64,000 nt of DNA from Paenibacillus tundrae (GCF_036884255.1 NZ_CP145605.1:4650001-4714000), one strand, 5' to 3'. Shown: positions 35,592 through 44,830, counted from the first letter of the stretch. Translations and numbers: made by a program. Notes: generated by a model not told the origin, from the letters alone.

Positions 35592-36017
35592 TTAAACCGG
35601 GAAGCCACCTTCAATTTTCGTGAACTCAGTTTTGTCTTTTTTCTGTTTGATGAACAAGCTGAATTCACCCACACCTTCGGTATCTCCGAAACGCTCTGTG
35701 TAATCCACTACAAAAGCATTAGGCATGTAAATTTTGCGTACCACTTGGTCAGCTGCAACAACTTCCAGCGTTACTTTACGGTAGCAATCTGCTTTTTCAG
35801 CAGGAACGAGGGACCACAGCGCCAGCTTCATCGTGTCATCTGCGTTGTCACCATCCGTTGCTGTAATGATTTTGCCGCTAATGCGCAGTGTTGCGCCCAC
35901 ATCTGTGGAGCGTGCATTGGAATCATCCGGCGTATCTGTGTCGTATACGACTGTACGGATATTATCCATTCCCAATTCGATTGTTTCTGCGCCTTCTACT
36001 TTCAATACAAAACCCAT
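35592..36017 (-). CDS. Tail-tube (Hcp-like) protein
   Basis: This is a 141-residue beta-rich protein. The start is the ATG at 36017, after AAGGAGG. The pattern MGFVLKVEGAETIELGMDN...RISGKI, SLVPAEKADCYRKVTLEVVAADQVVRKIYMPNAFVVDYTERFGDTEGVGEFSLFIKQKK fits the Hcp/phage tail-tube superfamily, with the central YMPNAFVVDY strand and the last strand of the barrel. As a hexameric ring stacker it would form the inner tube expelled by the sheath. It follows the sheath gene with an unusually long 184-base gap. Confidence 0.8.
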   Translation of the reverse strand: MGFVLKVEGAETIELGMDNIRTVVYDTDTPDDSNARSTDVGATLRISGKIITATDGDNADDTMKLALWSLVPAEKADCYRKVTLEVVAADQVVRKIYMPNAFVVDYTERFGDTEGVGEFSLFIKQKKDKTEFTKIEGGFPV

Positions 36018-36201
36018 TAATAAAAACCTCCTTAAGATTAGGAAAAATGTGTCCGCCATCCTGCTTCAAAATCTGAGGAAAGACAACGAAATATATGTAT
36101 AAAGGCAAGCCGGTAAAGGCAGCCTCTAACACCAAATTCATGTTTTCAACACGTTGTTTAAAGAACTATACACACTATTAAAACTTATATATTTAAACTA
36201 G

Positions 36202-38370
36202 CTAGACTTTCATTGCACTTGTGCCTTTGGTAATCATGACCTCAAGATTCTTCACGTTACCGTTGAAGACCAGGTCAATATGGCACATATTGCTCTTCTC
36301 ATCGATGATAAAGCTCATGTCATCACCCTCTTGAATGATCGAATTGATCGATCCACGAGTTCCCAGCCACCGGCTCTTTTGACTGCTCGGATTGTTGCTG
36401 AAGAATTTGACGATATTTTCATGCTTGAAATCACCGGTTTGGAAACGGAGCAAGCGTTCAATGTATGTGCTAACAAGTGTCTTATACAAGGAATCAAATC
36501 CATCTTCGGACATCGCCATGCTTCTAGCTTTATACACGGTGATTCGTTTGATATCACTGTCCTGAATCTGAGCATTTTCCGATGAGAAAATAAATCCAAA
36601 GTTCTTCCGGTTAATCGAATCCTTAATAGTGTTCGTGAAACCCGAAATTTCCTTGGTCATCGTCGTAACAACACGCAGACTGTTATCGCCAGCTTCGATA
36701 TCAAAACGCACCCCTGGATAATCGCGGTTGACCGTTTTGAATGCTCCACGCAGATACTCCGGACATTGATAAGCTGCCACAATACCAGCAGATACATAAG
36801 ATGCTCCTACATAAACACCCTCGATCCAAAGTCTCAGGATATCTTCTTTTTCCTTCGAGAGCTCAACACCATGCTCGGTTTGAAGCATACGGCTGTCGAT
36901 GACTACACCTGACTTCTCCTTCGGAATAATGGTGAAATTCGGCGCACTTGGAATCGCAAACTCACTATATTCCTTCCGCGTTAACACAGAACATTTCTCA
37001 ATGTACTTATCAATGCCAGCGGTAGCCATACTGCTGAACGTCGTCTCTTCTCCGGATTCAAAACTGAAGAAGACCTGGACTTTGTAGTCCTTCACGACTT
37101 GCAGAAGCATTGTCAGGGATTCCATACTATTCCCGTCCTGCTTAACCACCTTGTCATTACCACGGAAACGAGTACGACTGACCTTAACTTGGCTTGTATT
37201 CTCCAGTTCAACCGAAGGTACAATCCCGAACCAGATCGTATCCGAAAAGTCATTCTTCGCGTTAACCGTGTTAAGGTACGTCTCTAGCCGTGGAATATTG
37301 CTACTCTTCACAAGCATATCCAGCTTCGTGTTGGAGATCAGCATGGAAGGAACCATACCTTTGTTCTTCGTTGCATATTGATCAAAGAACATTTTGACAC
37401 CCAAAATCTTCTCCACCAACGGCTTCACTGTTTTGACAAAGTCATCCTTGGCGTTTTTGTAAAACTCCAGGTATGTATTGTAGTTCTGTACCTCCACGGA
37501 TGTATCCACATCGGTCTGTACCGCAGGAAGTGGGGAGAATGTACGAACAACCAGATCCTGAACATAAGGTGAAGGTGTCTCGGACAATGAATTATAATCC
37601 TCGGCAAATACCTGAGTCAGATCTGTACTACTTGCTTCATCCAATAACATCAACTCGTTGTTATCCGATTTAGGAGCTTCGATAATTTTCAATTCTCCGC
37701 TCTCACCGATGGTCAGTTGACCCACTTGAATCGCTTCGGAAGAGGTCTCTTCCTGTGCACGACCCAATAACAAACGGGTTTTGATATCTTCAATTGCAAG
37801 CGGTAGCATCGCCATGACATTGTTGTAATTCCGGCTAGCTTCCTCGAACATCACATTCAATTTGTCGCCGATATCCAGCTTCTTAGGATCTCCATCATCC
37901 AGCTTCTCGTGCTGGCCGTACATGTAGTGAATTTCCTTCCGCACTTGGCGGATGTCATCCATCACTTTTTTCGGGGAGATCATGTCGAGCAGATTCTCAA
38001 ACTTGAAATCTACGTTGGTAATGCCTTGGCTACGCTTTGTATCGATCAAGGTAAACAACATTCTTAGAAAATCATTGCTCTGATCAATTTTGATCTCCGA
38101 GATGGCTTCATCCGGAATACCTTCCGGTTTTTTAAGCGTATACATGACTTTCTGGTTCACCGCATTGAAAAATGAATATACGCTCGGTGAGAACTTATCC
38201 AGAAACTCATCAAAGCTGCGAACAAGCAAGTGCTCGTTAATCTCTTTGATTTTGTCATCGCTCAGGCTATCAATGCCCTTCACGTCACCAACGATTGTGA
38301 TGAGATCCAACTTCTCGGGATTGATCTCTTCAAAAAGCATCGTTCGGTTCGTTTGATTAATAATGTCCAT
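36202..38370 (-). CDS. Contractile sheath protein, fused TssB-TssC-like
   Basis: This is a 722-residue cytoplasmic protein. Residues about 18-160 resemble TssB: LDLITIVGDVKGIDS, SFDEFLDKFSPSV, then VDFKFENLLDMISPKKVM and VRKEIHYMYG, matching the DF-x-P...L..LR pattern of TssB. From about residue 300 on, the protein resembles TssC/phage sheath: TIWFGIVPSVEL, SMATAGIDKYIEKCSVL, GVYVGASYVSAGIVAAYQ, then ITVYKARSMAMSEDGF and STYIERLLRF near the C-terminus. In most T6SSs these are two proteins. A variable, acidic stretch (about 170-290) joins them. It is the first gene of the operon, consistent with high expression. This assignment is from pattern reading only. Confidence 0.78.
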   Translation of the reverse strand: MDIINQTNRTMLFEEINPEKLDLITIVGDVKGIDSLSDDKIKEINEHLLVRSFDEFLDKFSPSVYSFFNAVNQKVMYTLKKPEGIPDEAISEIKIDQSNDFLRMLFTLIDTKRSQGITNVDFKFENLLDMISPKKVMDDIRQVRKEIHYMYGQHEKLDDGDPKKLDIGDKLNVMFEEASRNYNNVMAMLPLAIEDIKTRLLLGRAQEETSSEAIQVGQLTIGESGELKIIEAPKSDNNELMLLDEASSTDLTQVFAEDYNSLSETPSPYVQDLVVRTFSPLPAVQTDVDTSVEVQNYNTYLEFYKNAKDDFVKTVKPLVEKILGVKMFFDQYATKNKGMVPSMLISNTKLDMLVKSSNIPRLETYLNTVNAKNDFSDTIWFGIVPSVELENTSQVKVSRTRFRGNDKVVKQDGNSMESLTMLLQVVKDYKVQVFFSFESGEETTFSSMATAGIDKYIEKCSVLTRKEYSEFAIPSAPNFTIIPKEKSGVVIDSRMLQTEHGVELSKEKEDILRLWIEGVYVGASYVSAGIVAAYQCPEYLRGAFKTVNRDYPGVRFDIEAGDNSLRVVTTMTKEISGFTNTIKDSINRKNFGFIFSSENAQIQDSDIKRITVYKARSMAMSEDGFDSLYKTLVSTYIERLLRFQTGDFKHENIVKFFSNNPSSQKSRWLGTRGSINSIIQEGDDMSFIIDEKSNMCHIDLVFNGNVKNLEVMITKGTSAMKV

Positions 38371-38949
38371 TCAGGCAGCATCCTCACGAGCAGGCTTTCA
38401 TTCGGGCGGATGCTTTCCCCCCTCCATCAATTTTTGACACTCCGCACGTCTTTTCGGCCTTTGGTCTTGATCTTTAAGAATCAAACTAGGCAGAAGGAAG
38501 ACGATCGATAGAACGAGCTGTCAACATGTAACTGGAACTTATGTACCAGTTTATGCCGTTTGCTTTGGAGATTTATGGAATTCATCTTAATCATCAGCGA
38601 CATGTTTTGTCAATATTCCCCACTATAGGTCTAAAAGCTCATTTTATAACCTTCGATATACCTATAGAACTAATTTTTGGAATTCGCTTCATTTCCTTGT
38701 AAGTCAAACCGATGATATAGAATATCCTATAATTTGGATCTTGTTCAAGGATTTAAGACCGATGGAGTATTCCCCCTATTCGAGCGTGTAAACACATAAC
38801 CTATGCGAGGTTGCACTTCTTTTGACAATGCAAAACTACGCATAACCACGTTAAAACGTGTGGAAGCAGAAAAAAATTAGATTTTGTAGATTTACTTCAA
38901 GAAACATAAGCTAGTTGTGTGCAAACAGAAAGGAGACTTGAAGCCTCAC
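38371..38949. promoter_or_regulatory. Divergent intergenic region between sheath operon and vWA gene
   Basis: This 579-base region without genes must carry promoters for both directions. I see no convincing sigma-A promoter on either strand; TTGACA at 38822-38827 has no good -10 partner. A short inverted repeat CACGT-TAAA-ACGTG at 38847-38860 could be an operator or transcript hairpin before the vWA gene. A spacer of this length suggests control by an unidentified regulator. Confidence 0.35.
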
Positions 38950-41010
38950 ATGATATTAATTAAATTCAAAAAAGCATGGCTTACCCTATTGGTGGTGAGC
39001 ATCTTACTTCCCAATTGGGACACTGGAAACGTGCACGCAGATTCATCTGTCAAGACCCAGGCTTATGAAGGCCTAGATGCTATGTTTGTTCTAGACGTTA
39101 GCTACTCAATGAATGAGACTGACAAAGATCGCATTGCCGAAGAAGTTATACATATGTTTATGGATATGAGTAGTGGACCTAAGACCCGGCTTGGCTTTGT
39201 AGCCTATAATGACAAGATCACATCATCTGTACCTTTGATGGATATCTCATCTTCCGGAGCTCGCAATAATCTTCGCAGCCGTGTGGATGGATTGAAGCGT
39301 TCAGGTTATACAGATCTTGGACTCGGTTTACGCCGAGGTGCCAGCTTGCTTGAACAATCTAAGACAGATCAACGTAAACCATTTATGATTTTGTTATCTG
39401 ATGGGGAGACAGACTTAAGGGGTTCAACCAATCGAACACCTGCCGATTCTTCCAAAGATGTCGACAAGGTAATTCAAATGGCACAACAAGCCGGTTATCC
39501 GATCTATACTGTTGGGCTTAACCGAGATGGAACTGTAAATCCTGCTGAACTTGAACGAATTGCCAAAGAAACAGGTGGTTCTTCCTTTATCACCGGAAGT
39601 GCAGACGACTTACCCGAGATTTTCAATCGAATTTTTGCCGATCAGATTCAATCCGTTCTCGTTTCTGTAGCTGCTGTTACAGCAACTGGGGCAATGCAAG
39701 AGGTCACAGTAGACATTCCGAATTCAAGTATGGCGGATGCGAATATCATCATGCTCTCGGATCATGCGGTCTCTGAGGCTCAGCTCTATTATCAATCCAG
39801 CAATGTGAGCTTTATCCGTTCAGACAAATATGCTTTGATGAAGATTATTCGTCCGGTTAAAGGACAGTTCAAATTGAAATTCAAAGGACGTAGCGGAGAT
39901 CTTGTGAAGATTAACCTGCTCGGCAATTACAACGTTTCTGCATCTGCAAATATGGCAACTGAGCTGCCAGTCAAGGGACAGAGCATTACGTTTAACGCTG
40001 CGTTATACGATCAAGCTACTGAGCCAAAGCCAATTCAGGATCTGGATGTATACAAAGGTCTTGAAGCTGAGCTAATCGTGAGCACATCGGAAGGAACGAG
40101 TGAACGCGTAGCTCTAACGAATACAGGCAGTGGGTTTACGGGGAATTATACGTTTCCGAAGTCTGATCTATATACATGGGGACTCCGCATCGACGGTCCA
40201 GACTTTTATCGAGAGATCACTCCGGTTGAAGTAGATATTACGAACCAAGCCCCTGTAAGTACAGGCACTTCCATGGATTTGTCCAAAGATGACGGGGATG
40301 CTTATCTGGATCTAAATACATATTTTGAAGATGCTAATAATGACCCTTTAACTTATACGCTCGGTGCAGCTCAGAATGCCAGTACACTTGGTAATGCGAG
40401 CATTAATGGAAATATGCTGCACTTGTCTTCTCTTCACACCGGTAGTTCGTTCGTTCAGATTACAGCAACGGATTCCGAAGGCGCGAGTGTGACCACCGAC
40501 ATCCCATTGCGGATTCACTCTTTACGTGAAAAGATTTTCTTATTTACTGGCTTGGGGATCCTTGCCGCAGGTGGGATCTTTGCTTTGTATTGGTTTGTGT
40601 TGAAGCCTAAGCCTGTGTTTCGCGGAAGGTTGGAGGGTTATTTTCTTGCAACAGCGAGTGGTGAAGATATTCCGGTTACCCATTGGCCTCTAACTTCGCT
40701 GAACAGTCGAAAGGTGAGCTTAAATGAGCTTTTTGCTCGAATGGATATTGGAGTGAGGGTACCCGAAGCAGGCAGAATTTGGCTGGAAGCAGGCAAAAAA
40801 GAAACATTGCTGATCCGGCATGATACGAATTGCACCGTCGTTCGAGGTCGAACACCTGTGAAACGGCGCCATACGGAGGCTCTGGAGTATAATGAAAAGT
40901 TATATGTTACCTTCGAGGATGGAATTACCGAGATTGAAATTCGTTACAAGCCTATTAAACCGAGTACCAATATTTCAGTTGGGCAACGGAGAGAACCGTA
41001 CCAGCCATAG
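38950..41010 (+). CDS. Membrane-anchored von Willebrand A (vWA) domain protein
   Basis: This is a 686-residue exported protein. The start is the ATG at 38950, after AAAGGAGAC, giving a signal peptide that ends around NVHADS; an upstream GTG at 38917 is unlikely. The vWA domain has an intact metal site: DVSYSMN, the Thr in GYTDLGLG and LLSDGETD. Beta-sandwich repeats follow (including NNDPLTYTLG), then a membrane helix (FTGLGILAAGGIFALYWFV) and a basic cytoplasmic tail of about 110 residues. It is divergent from the sheath operon and converges on the kinase gene. Inference: a surface sensor or adhesion protein that signals to the kinase/phosphatase set. Confidence 0.88.
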   Translation: MILIKFKKAWLTLLVVSILLPNWDTGNVHADSSVKTQAYEGLDAMFVLDVSYSMNETDKDRIAEEVIHMFMDMSSGPKTRLGFVAYNDKITSSVPLMDISSSGARNNLRSRVDGLKRSGYTDLGLGLRRGASLLEQSKTDQRKPFMILLSDGETDLRGSTNRTPADSSKDVDKVIQMAQQAGYPIYTVGLNRDGTVNPAELERIAKETGGSSFITGSADDLPEIFNRIFADQIQSVLVSVAAVTATGAMQEVTVDIPNSSMADANIIMLSDHAVSEAQLYYQSSNVSFIRSDKYALMKIIRPVKGQFKLKFKGRSGDLVKINLLGNYNVSASANMATELPVKGQSITFNAALYDQATEPKPIQDLDVYKGLEAELIVSTSEGTSERVALTNTGSGFTGNYTFPKSDLYTWGLRIDGPDFYREITPVEVDITNQAPVSTGTSMDLSKDDGDAYLDLNTYFEDANNDPLTYTLGAAQNASTLGNASINGNMLHLSSLHTGSSFVQITATDSEGASVTTDIPLRIHSLREKIFLFTGLGILAAGGIFALYWFVLKPKPVFRGRLEGYFLATASGEDIPVTHWPLTSLNSRKVSLNELFARMDIGVRVPEAGRIWLEAGKKETLLIRHDTNCTVVRGRTPVKRRHTEALEYNEKLYVTFEDGITEIEIRYKPIKPSTNISVGQRREPYQP

Positions 41011-41212
41011 TTAAATGCGATGTGCTCTGTTAGGGACGAATTGTAACTCACTTACCAACTAGAGATATTCGTAGCGGAAGGACATGAGCGTTCGAGAAAT
41101 CGAGGATGATTTATCATTTACTCGTCTCTGTTGTTGCCCTTCTATATTGCACACAGATACTTTTCCTGATTAAAGCAGCTAACGGTACTATACATTTGAC
41201 TCCCTAACAAAT

Positions 41213-41259
41213 AAAACAGGTTAGATACAACCCACCGGGGTTAATCTGACCTGTTTTTT
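41213..41259. terminator. Bidirectional terminator between vWA and kinase genes
   Basis: AAAACAGGT(T)AGAT pairs with AATCTGACCTGTTTTTT, and the left side is A-rich. It ends both converging transcripts. Confidence 0.85.
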
Positions 41260-41305
41260 CGTATGCATATGATATGTAACACTTGGCGTATACCTGGGAT
41301 TTGGT

Positions 41306-42295
41306 TCAGGCGGTCTCGTGCTGTTTGCCTGACTCCGCTTCGTAGATCTGAGTATGTTCATTCTCAGCCAATGACCACTCCACCGTTCCCGGTTTACGCA
41401 CTTTCCACACCAAAGCCTGCATCTGCAATGATCTTCTCACCCACCGTAGCGAAGCACAACGCTTCTCGGAACGAACGGATAGTCCCCAGTGAATGACATG
41501 AGCGAGCCATGGATTCACATATTCATTGTGCGAACGCACTGACGGGAGTTCATCCTGGAATAGACGCTGCTTCACATCCATCGGCGGCTGTCCACATGTC
41601 CAGTAATGAAGCAGTGCTGCTAGACTATATATATCGGACATCGGCCCTTGACTGGACTTCTCTGAATAAAATTCGAGCGGAGAATATCCAGCAGATGTGA
41701 AAATGACCTGTTTCTCACCAGATGGCATCGGCCACCGAACGGCAGAACCGAAATCTAATAATTTAGGCGTACCATCCTCCATCACCATAATGTTAGAAGG
41801 TTTCAGATCCCGATGCAGAATGCCTTGCTTATGTATATGTTCAACGGTATCGATAATCGGAAGAAGCGTGCCTTTGATAAAAGCAGCATCCAATGCATGA
41901 TTACGTTCTTTCAAATAATCATTCAACATCGTCCCCGTACAGTATTCCATCACAAGGTAGCCGGTATCATTCGCTTCAAAATGATCTACATATTGAATAA
42001 TATGAGGATGATTCAGACCAGATAACAGCTCTCCTTCAATTAGGAAAGAAGCAAGTAACTCTTGATACTGTCCACTGTATCCTCGTGAGGAACAATACAC
42101 ACTCCGTTTGTCAGACTGACGGGAAGCCAGACTTTGAGGGAAGAATTCTTTGATCGCAACTTTCGCGCCTGTATTCCGATCTCTTCCTATGTATACAATA
42201 GCCAGCTCGCTACAAGCTAGGACTTGTCTTACTTGATATGTATCGTTCAATATAACATTGCGTTGCAGTGCCATTTTGTAGTTATCTTTTCTCAT
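41306..42295 (-). CDS. Hanks-type Ser/Thr protein kinase (PpkA-like role)
   Basis: This is a 329-residue soluble kinase. Visible motifs: AIKEFFPQ with the catalytic Lys (49), HRDLKPSN (161-168), LLDFGSAVR (181-183), and the activation segment GYSPLEFY. The glycine loop is degenerate: residues 26-34 read LACSELAIV with no GxGxxG, and the Lys is followed by EFFP as in a recognised bacterial kinase branch. No membrane helix is present. With the PP2C and FHA proteins it would form the phosphorylation switch of the injection machine, like PpkA-PppA-Fha in T6SS. Confidence 0.88.
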   Translation of the reverse strand: MRKDNYKMALQRNVILNDTYQVRQVLACSELAIVYIGRDRNTGAKVAIKEFFPQSLASRQSDKRSVYCSSRGYSGQYQELLASFLIEGELLSGLNHPHIIQYVDHFEANDTGYLVMEYCTGTMLNDYLKERNHALDAAFIKGTLLPIIDTVEHIHKQGILHRDLKPSNIMVMEDGTPKLLDFGSAVRWPMPSGEKQVIFTSAGYSPLEFYSEKSSQGPMSDIYSLAALLHYWTCGQPPMDVKQRLFQDELPSVRSHNEYVNPWLAHVIHWGLSVRSEKRCASLRWVRRSLQMQALVWKVRKPGTVEWSLAENEHTQIYEAESGKQHETA

Positions 42296-42340
42296 AACTT
42301 CCTTCGTCTCACCCCTATCTAACTGAGGAACTTTCCGCAG

Positions 42341-42409
42341 GTTGCATCATTTCGTTCAGTCAGTAAGCAATTGGATCGCCAACCATATATATAAACCAAA
42401 TGATGCAAC
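42341..42409. promoter_or_regulatory. Long-armed inverted repeat upstream of the kinase gene
   Basis: GTTGCATCATTT (42341-42352) and AAATGATGCAAC (42398-42409) are perfect 12-base arms separated by 45 bases containing AT-rich TATATATA. The pair lies 46-114 bases upstream of the kinase start, in a 307-base gap with no other gene. It could be a paired operator for a looping dimeric regulator. No promoter hexamers are clear. Confidence 0.5.
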
Positions 42410-42602
42410 ATGAATCATATCCCTGCGAAAAAAATATAATTATTTTACCTTAATACTACACTTGCTTCATTCTATTACTTACGCATACCTTACTCGTACC
42501 CATAATTGTTTCATTCTTCTATTTATGTTATCGACAGAACGGAGCATTTAATGAATGCATTCGCACAAAAAGTATAATTATTCCGCTCAATGTCTATATC
42601 GT

Positions 42603-43472
42603 TTAATAATTCTCTTGTAAGAAAAGCTTAATCTCCTCGTTCATCTGAACCAGCACATCCTGGGATGGATAATGTCCGGTATCATACTTAACGGTTCTCA
42701 CATTCGGGATAATCTTTCGTGCTCTCTCAATCAACTTATCTCCTGGGAAAAAGATATCCTTCTCACCTGCCAAGAGTAGTGTTGGGGCAGTGTAGTTCAA
42801 CAATTCTTCTCGGTCGGTCAGCTTCGGCATATCCTGTTCCAGACTTACATGTTTGAAAATTTTGCCGATGATGTTCTTATCTACTTCCTTCATACAGTTA
42901 CAAGACATGGTATCTGCAATTTTTTGCAGCGAATTCGGTGAAGAAGTCATTCGGTAAGTCACAATCGGAAGCATGAAGTCCTGAGCCACTTTCATTTTGG
43001 AACGAGCAATCAGTCCCGCTGGTGCAACTAGAACGGAGCACGCAATTCGATCCGGAATATACGTTGCGAGTCTCAGAATAATTCCACCGCCAAAGGAAGG
43101 ACCGATAAAGGCACTTTGCTCAATCTCATAGTGATCTAGCAGATCCGTCACCCACATCGCCAAGCTATCAAACCTCGCGGAGATTCGGGTATCCTCACTA
43201 TAGCCGGGGTGACCAATGGTATCCGGTGCAATAATTCGATAATCCTTAAATAAGGAAGAGAACCATGACAGCGTCATCGGATTCACACAATTCCCGCCTT
43301 GGAGAATAAATAACGGCTTGCCGTCCTTAGGACCAGTCAATAACACATGGGTCTGTCCAAAACGTGTTTCAACATACTCACGCGTAAAGCCCTCACCCAA
43401 CTGATCTACATATGCCTCGTATTCCTCAAGAATACAACTCTTACCTTCTTCACTTCTGTAAATGGAACTCAT
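42603..43472 (-). CDS. Alpha/beta hydrolase
   Basis: This is a 289-residue cytoplasmic enzyme starting at the ATG at 43472 after GCAGGAGG. The fold is shown by FILQGGNCVNPMTLSW (oxyanion region), the nucleophile elbow FIGPSFGGG with Ser, the acid in LLLAGEKDIFFPG and the catalytic His in YDTGHYPSQD. The substrate is unknown. It stands between the kinase and RNase H genes and does not seem part of the injection system. Confidence 0.88.
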   Translation of the reverse strand: MSSIYRSEEGKSCILEEYEAYVDQLGEGFTREYVETRFGQTHVLLTGPKDGKPLFILQGGNCVNPMTLSWFSSLFKDYRIIAPDTIGHPGYSEDTRISARFDSLAMWVTDLLDHYEIEQSAFIGPSFGGGIILRLATYIPDRIACSVLVAPAGLIARSKMKVAQDFMLPIVTYRMTSSPNSLQKIADTMSCNCMKEVDKNIIGKIFKHVSLEQDMPKLTDREELLNYTAPTLLLAGEKDIFFPGDKLIERARKIIPNVRTVKYDTGHYPSQDVLVQMNEEIKLFLQENY

Positions 43473-43560
43473 GTCTGCCTCCTGCAATGTGTACTCAAAT
43501 AACTCATTTTCATCATATTCGTTTCATATAACCAGTAAAAATAACGACTCAAAAAGATAA

Positions 43561-43588
43561 AGAGGGCCTGCAGACGGCAGGCTCCTCC
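43561..43588 (-). terminator. Terminator of the RNase H gene
   Basis: GAGG-GCCTGC pairs with GGCAGGC-TCCTC. In minus sense it is followed by TTTATCTTTTT. Confidence 0.75.
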
Positions 43589-43694
43589 ATATGTGCAACT
43601 TATCATATTGACTGATTATAGAATGGAAATTGGAAATTGTAAATATCGTTTCTAATAGACAACAAATATCATGATTAGAGAGCGCAACGGCAGC

Positions 43695-44348
43695 TTATTT
43701 TCGGCCATAATCCGCCTTAATTTCGCCCCATTGTTTGGTCTGCCATTTCAGCACTTTATTACTGTATGTGTTGGTTCGCAGCCACTGCTCTGCACGGTCA
43801 ATCATAAGCCAGATTTCTTCTGTTGAAGAATCTCGCGGCAATGTGGTCGATACCGCCTTTTGCTTCAACCATTTCATCGCATTGACTGAGTCGGTGTACA
43901 CCGTCTTATTACTGCCCTCTTTCTTAAGATGAGCCAGTGCATGTACAATCGCTAGAAATTCTCCAAGATTGTTGGTGCCTTTTGAGATTGGGCCAACCGA
44001 GAAGATGATCTCACCAGTACGAGTATCCACTCCTTTATATTCTACCGGCCCTGGATTACCTCGTGTACCTACATCAACCGAAATGCTGTCATAATCGACC
44101 TCTTCGGAGGTTTCCATGCCAGCACTACGTCCACTGCTTCCTGCCTTCGTCTTGGACGAACCCTTAGCACCAGTGCCCCAATTGCCTTTCCAACCTGCAC
44201 GATACGCTTCTTCTGCCGCAGCTTTGGATTCGTATGACTTATATTTAGCCCCAGTATATTGATCTGTCTGCGCCTTGCATTCTGCCCACGTACTATATAC
44301 ACCTGGCTGTTTGCCTTCCCAGACAACATAATATTTAGATTTGGCCAT
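43695..44348 (-). CDS. Ribonuclease H with N-terminal viroplasmin-like domain (RNase HI)
   Basis: This is a 217-residue enzyme that cuts RNA in RNA-DNA hybrids. The first 48 residues are a hybrid-binding domain (YYVVWEGKQPGVYSTWAEC...YESKAAAEEAY). The RNase HI domain follows with its acidic residues: SVDVGTRGNPG, NLGEFLAIVHAL and VYTDSVNAMKWL. It starts after AAGGGAGCGGGTAACG. It is an ordinary housekeeping gene next to an unknown gene. Confidence 0.92.
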   Translation of the reverse strand: MAKSKYYVVWEGKQPGVYSTWAECKAQTDQYTGAKYKSYESKAAAEEAYRAGWKGNWGTGAKGSSKTKAGSSGRSAGMETSEEVDYDSISVDVGTRGNPGPVEYKGVDTRTGEIIFSVGPISKGTNNLGEFLAIVHALAHLKKEGSNKTVYTDSVNAMKWLKQKAVSTTLPRDSSTEEIWLMIDRAEQWLRTNTYSNKVLKWQTKQWGEIKADYGRK

Positions 44349-44443
44349 CGTTACCCGCTCCCTTACTCGCTTACGTTCAATACCCTATTGTATACGAACC
44401 ACAGGGTGGATTGAAAGTTAATGATAGTTCATAGAAAAAGTAA

Positions 44444-44830
44444 TTATATGATCTCTCTTATGATGGGGGTTATTGCGAAGCAGTTGTCCAATTCAGGTTC
44501 GTCTAATAGCGCCCAATAACGTAGCGTATTGTAGTGAATGTCCGCATCAAGAATGAGATGATGTTTCAGTACATTGATTATCTCTGGATCGCACGTTCCT
44601 TCCACAAGAGCATCGTTACAAGATTCAATTATAATGATCATCAGCGCGAACTTTTCTTCAACATCCCATGGGTATTGATCATACGCATCCAGAAATTCAG
44701 TTATCCTAGAAGCATCCGCAACCTCATACTCCCAGTCTTGTGTAAATTCACCCTGTGATTTAAGATTCAATTTACTGCACAGGCTCCTTACTGCATGTCC
44801 TGTAACATACTTAGGATAGTTCTTCTCCAT
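44444..44830 (-). CDS. Unknown small protein (128 aa)
   Basis: This is a soluble acidic helical protein with EFTQDWEYEVADA, DVEEKFALMIIIIESCNDAL and a C-terminal TLRYWALLDEPEL. No family is recognised. It has no signal peptide. It resembles immunity-type proteins in size and charge but sits about 25 kb from the toxin module, so this is only a guess. Confidence 0.55.
   Translation of the reverse strand: MEKNYPKYVTGHAVRSLCSKLNLKSQGEFTQDWEYEVADASRITEFLDAYDQYPWDVEEKFALMIIIIESCNDALVEGTCDPEIINVLKHHLILDADIHYNTLRYWALLDEPELDNCFAITPIIREII

Noticed and set aside
35547..36020. Long plus-strand frame across the tube gene
   Set aside because: The minus-strand tube frame has AAGGAGG, a clear family pattern and operon context; the plus-strand frame is its shadow.
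18127..38370. Ordinary prophage or R-type pyocin-like particle
   Set aside because: No head, portal, terminase, integrase, holin or lysin genes are visible; kinase/FHA/PP2C and PAAR-like DUF4280 genes point to a secretion-type machine instead.
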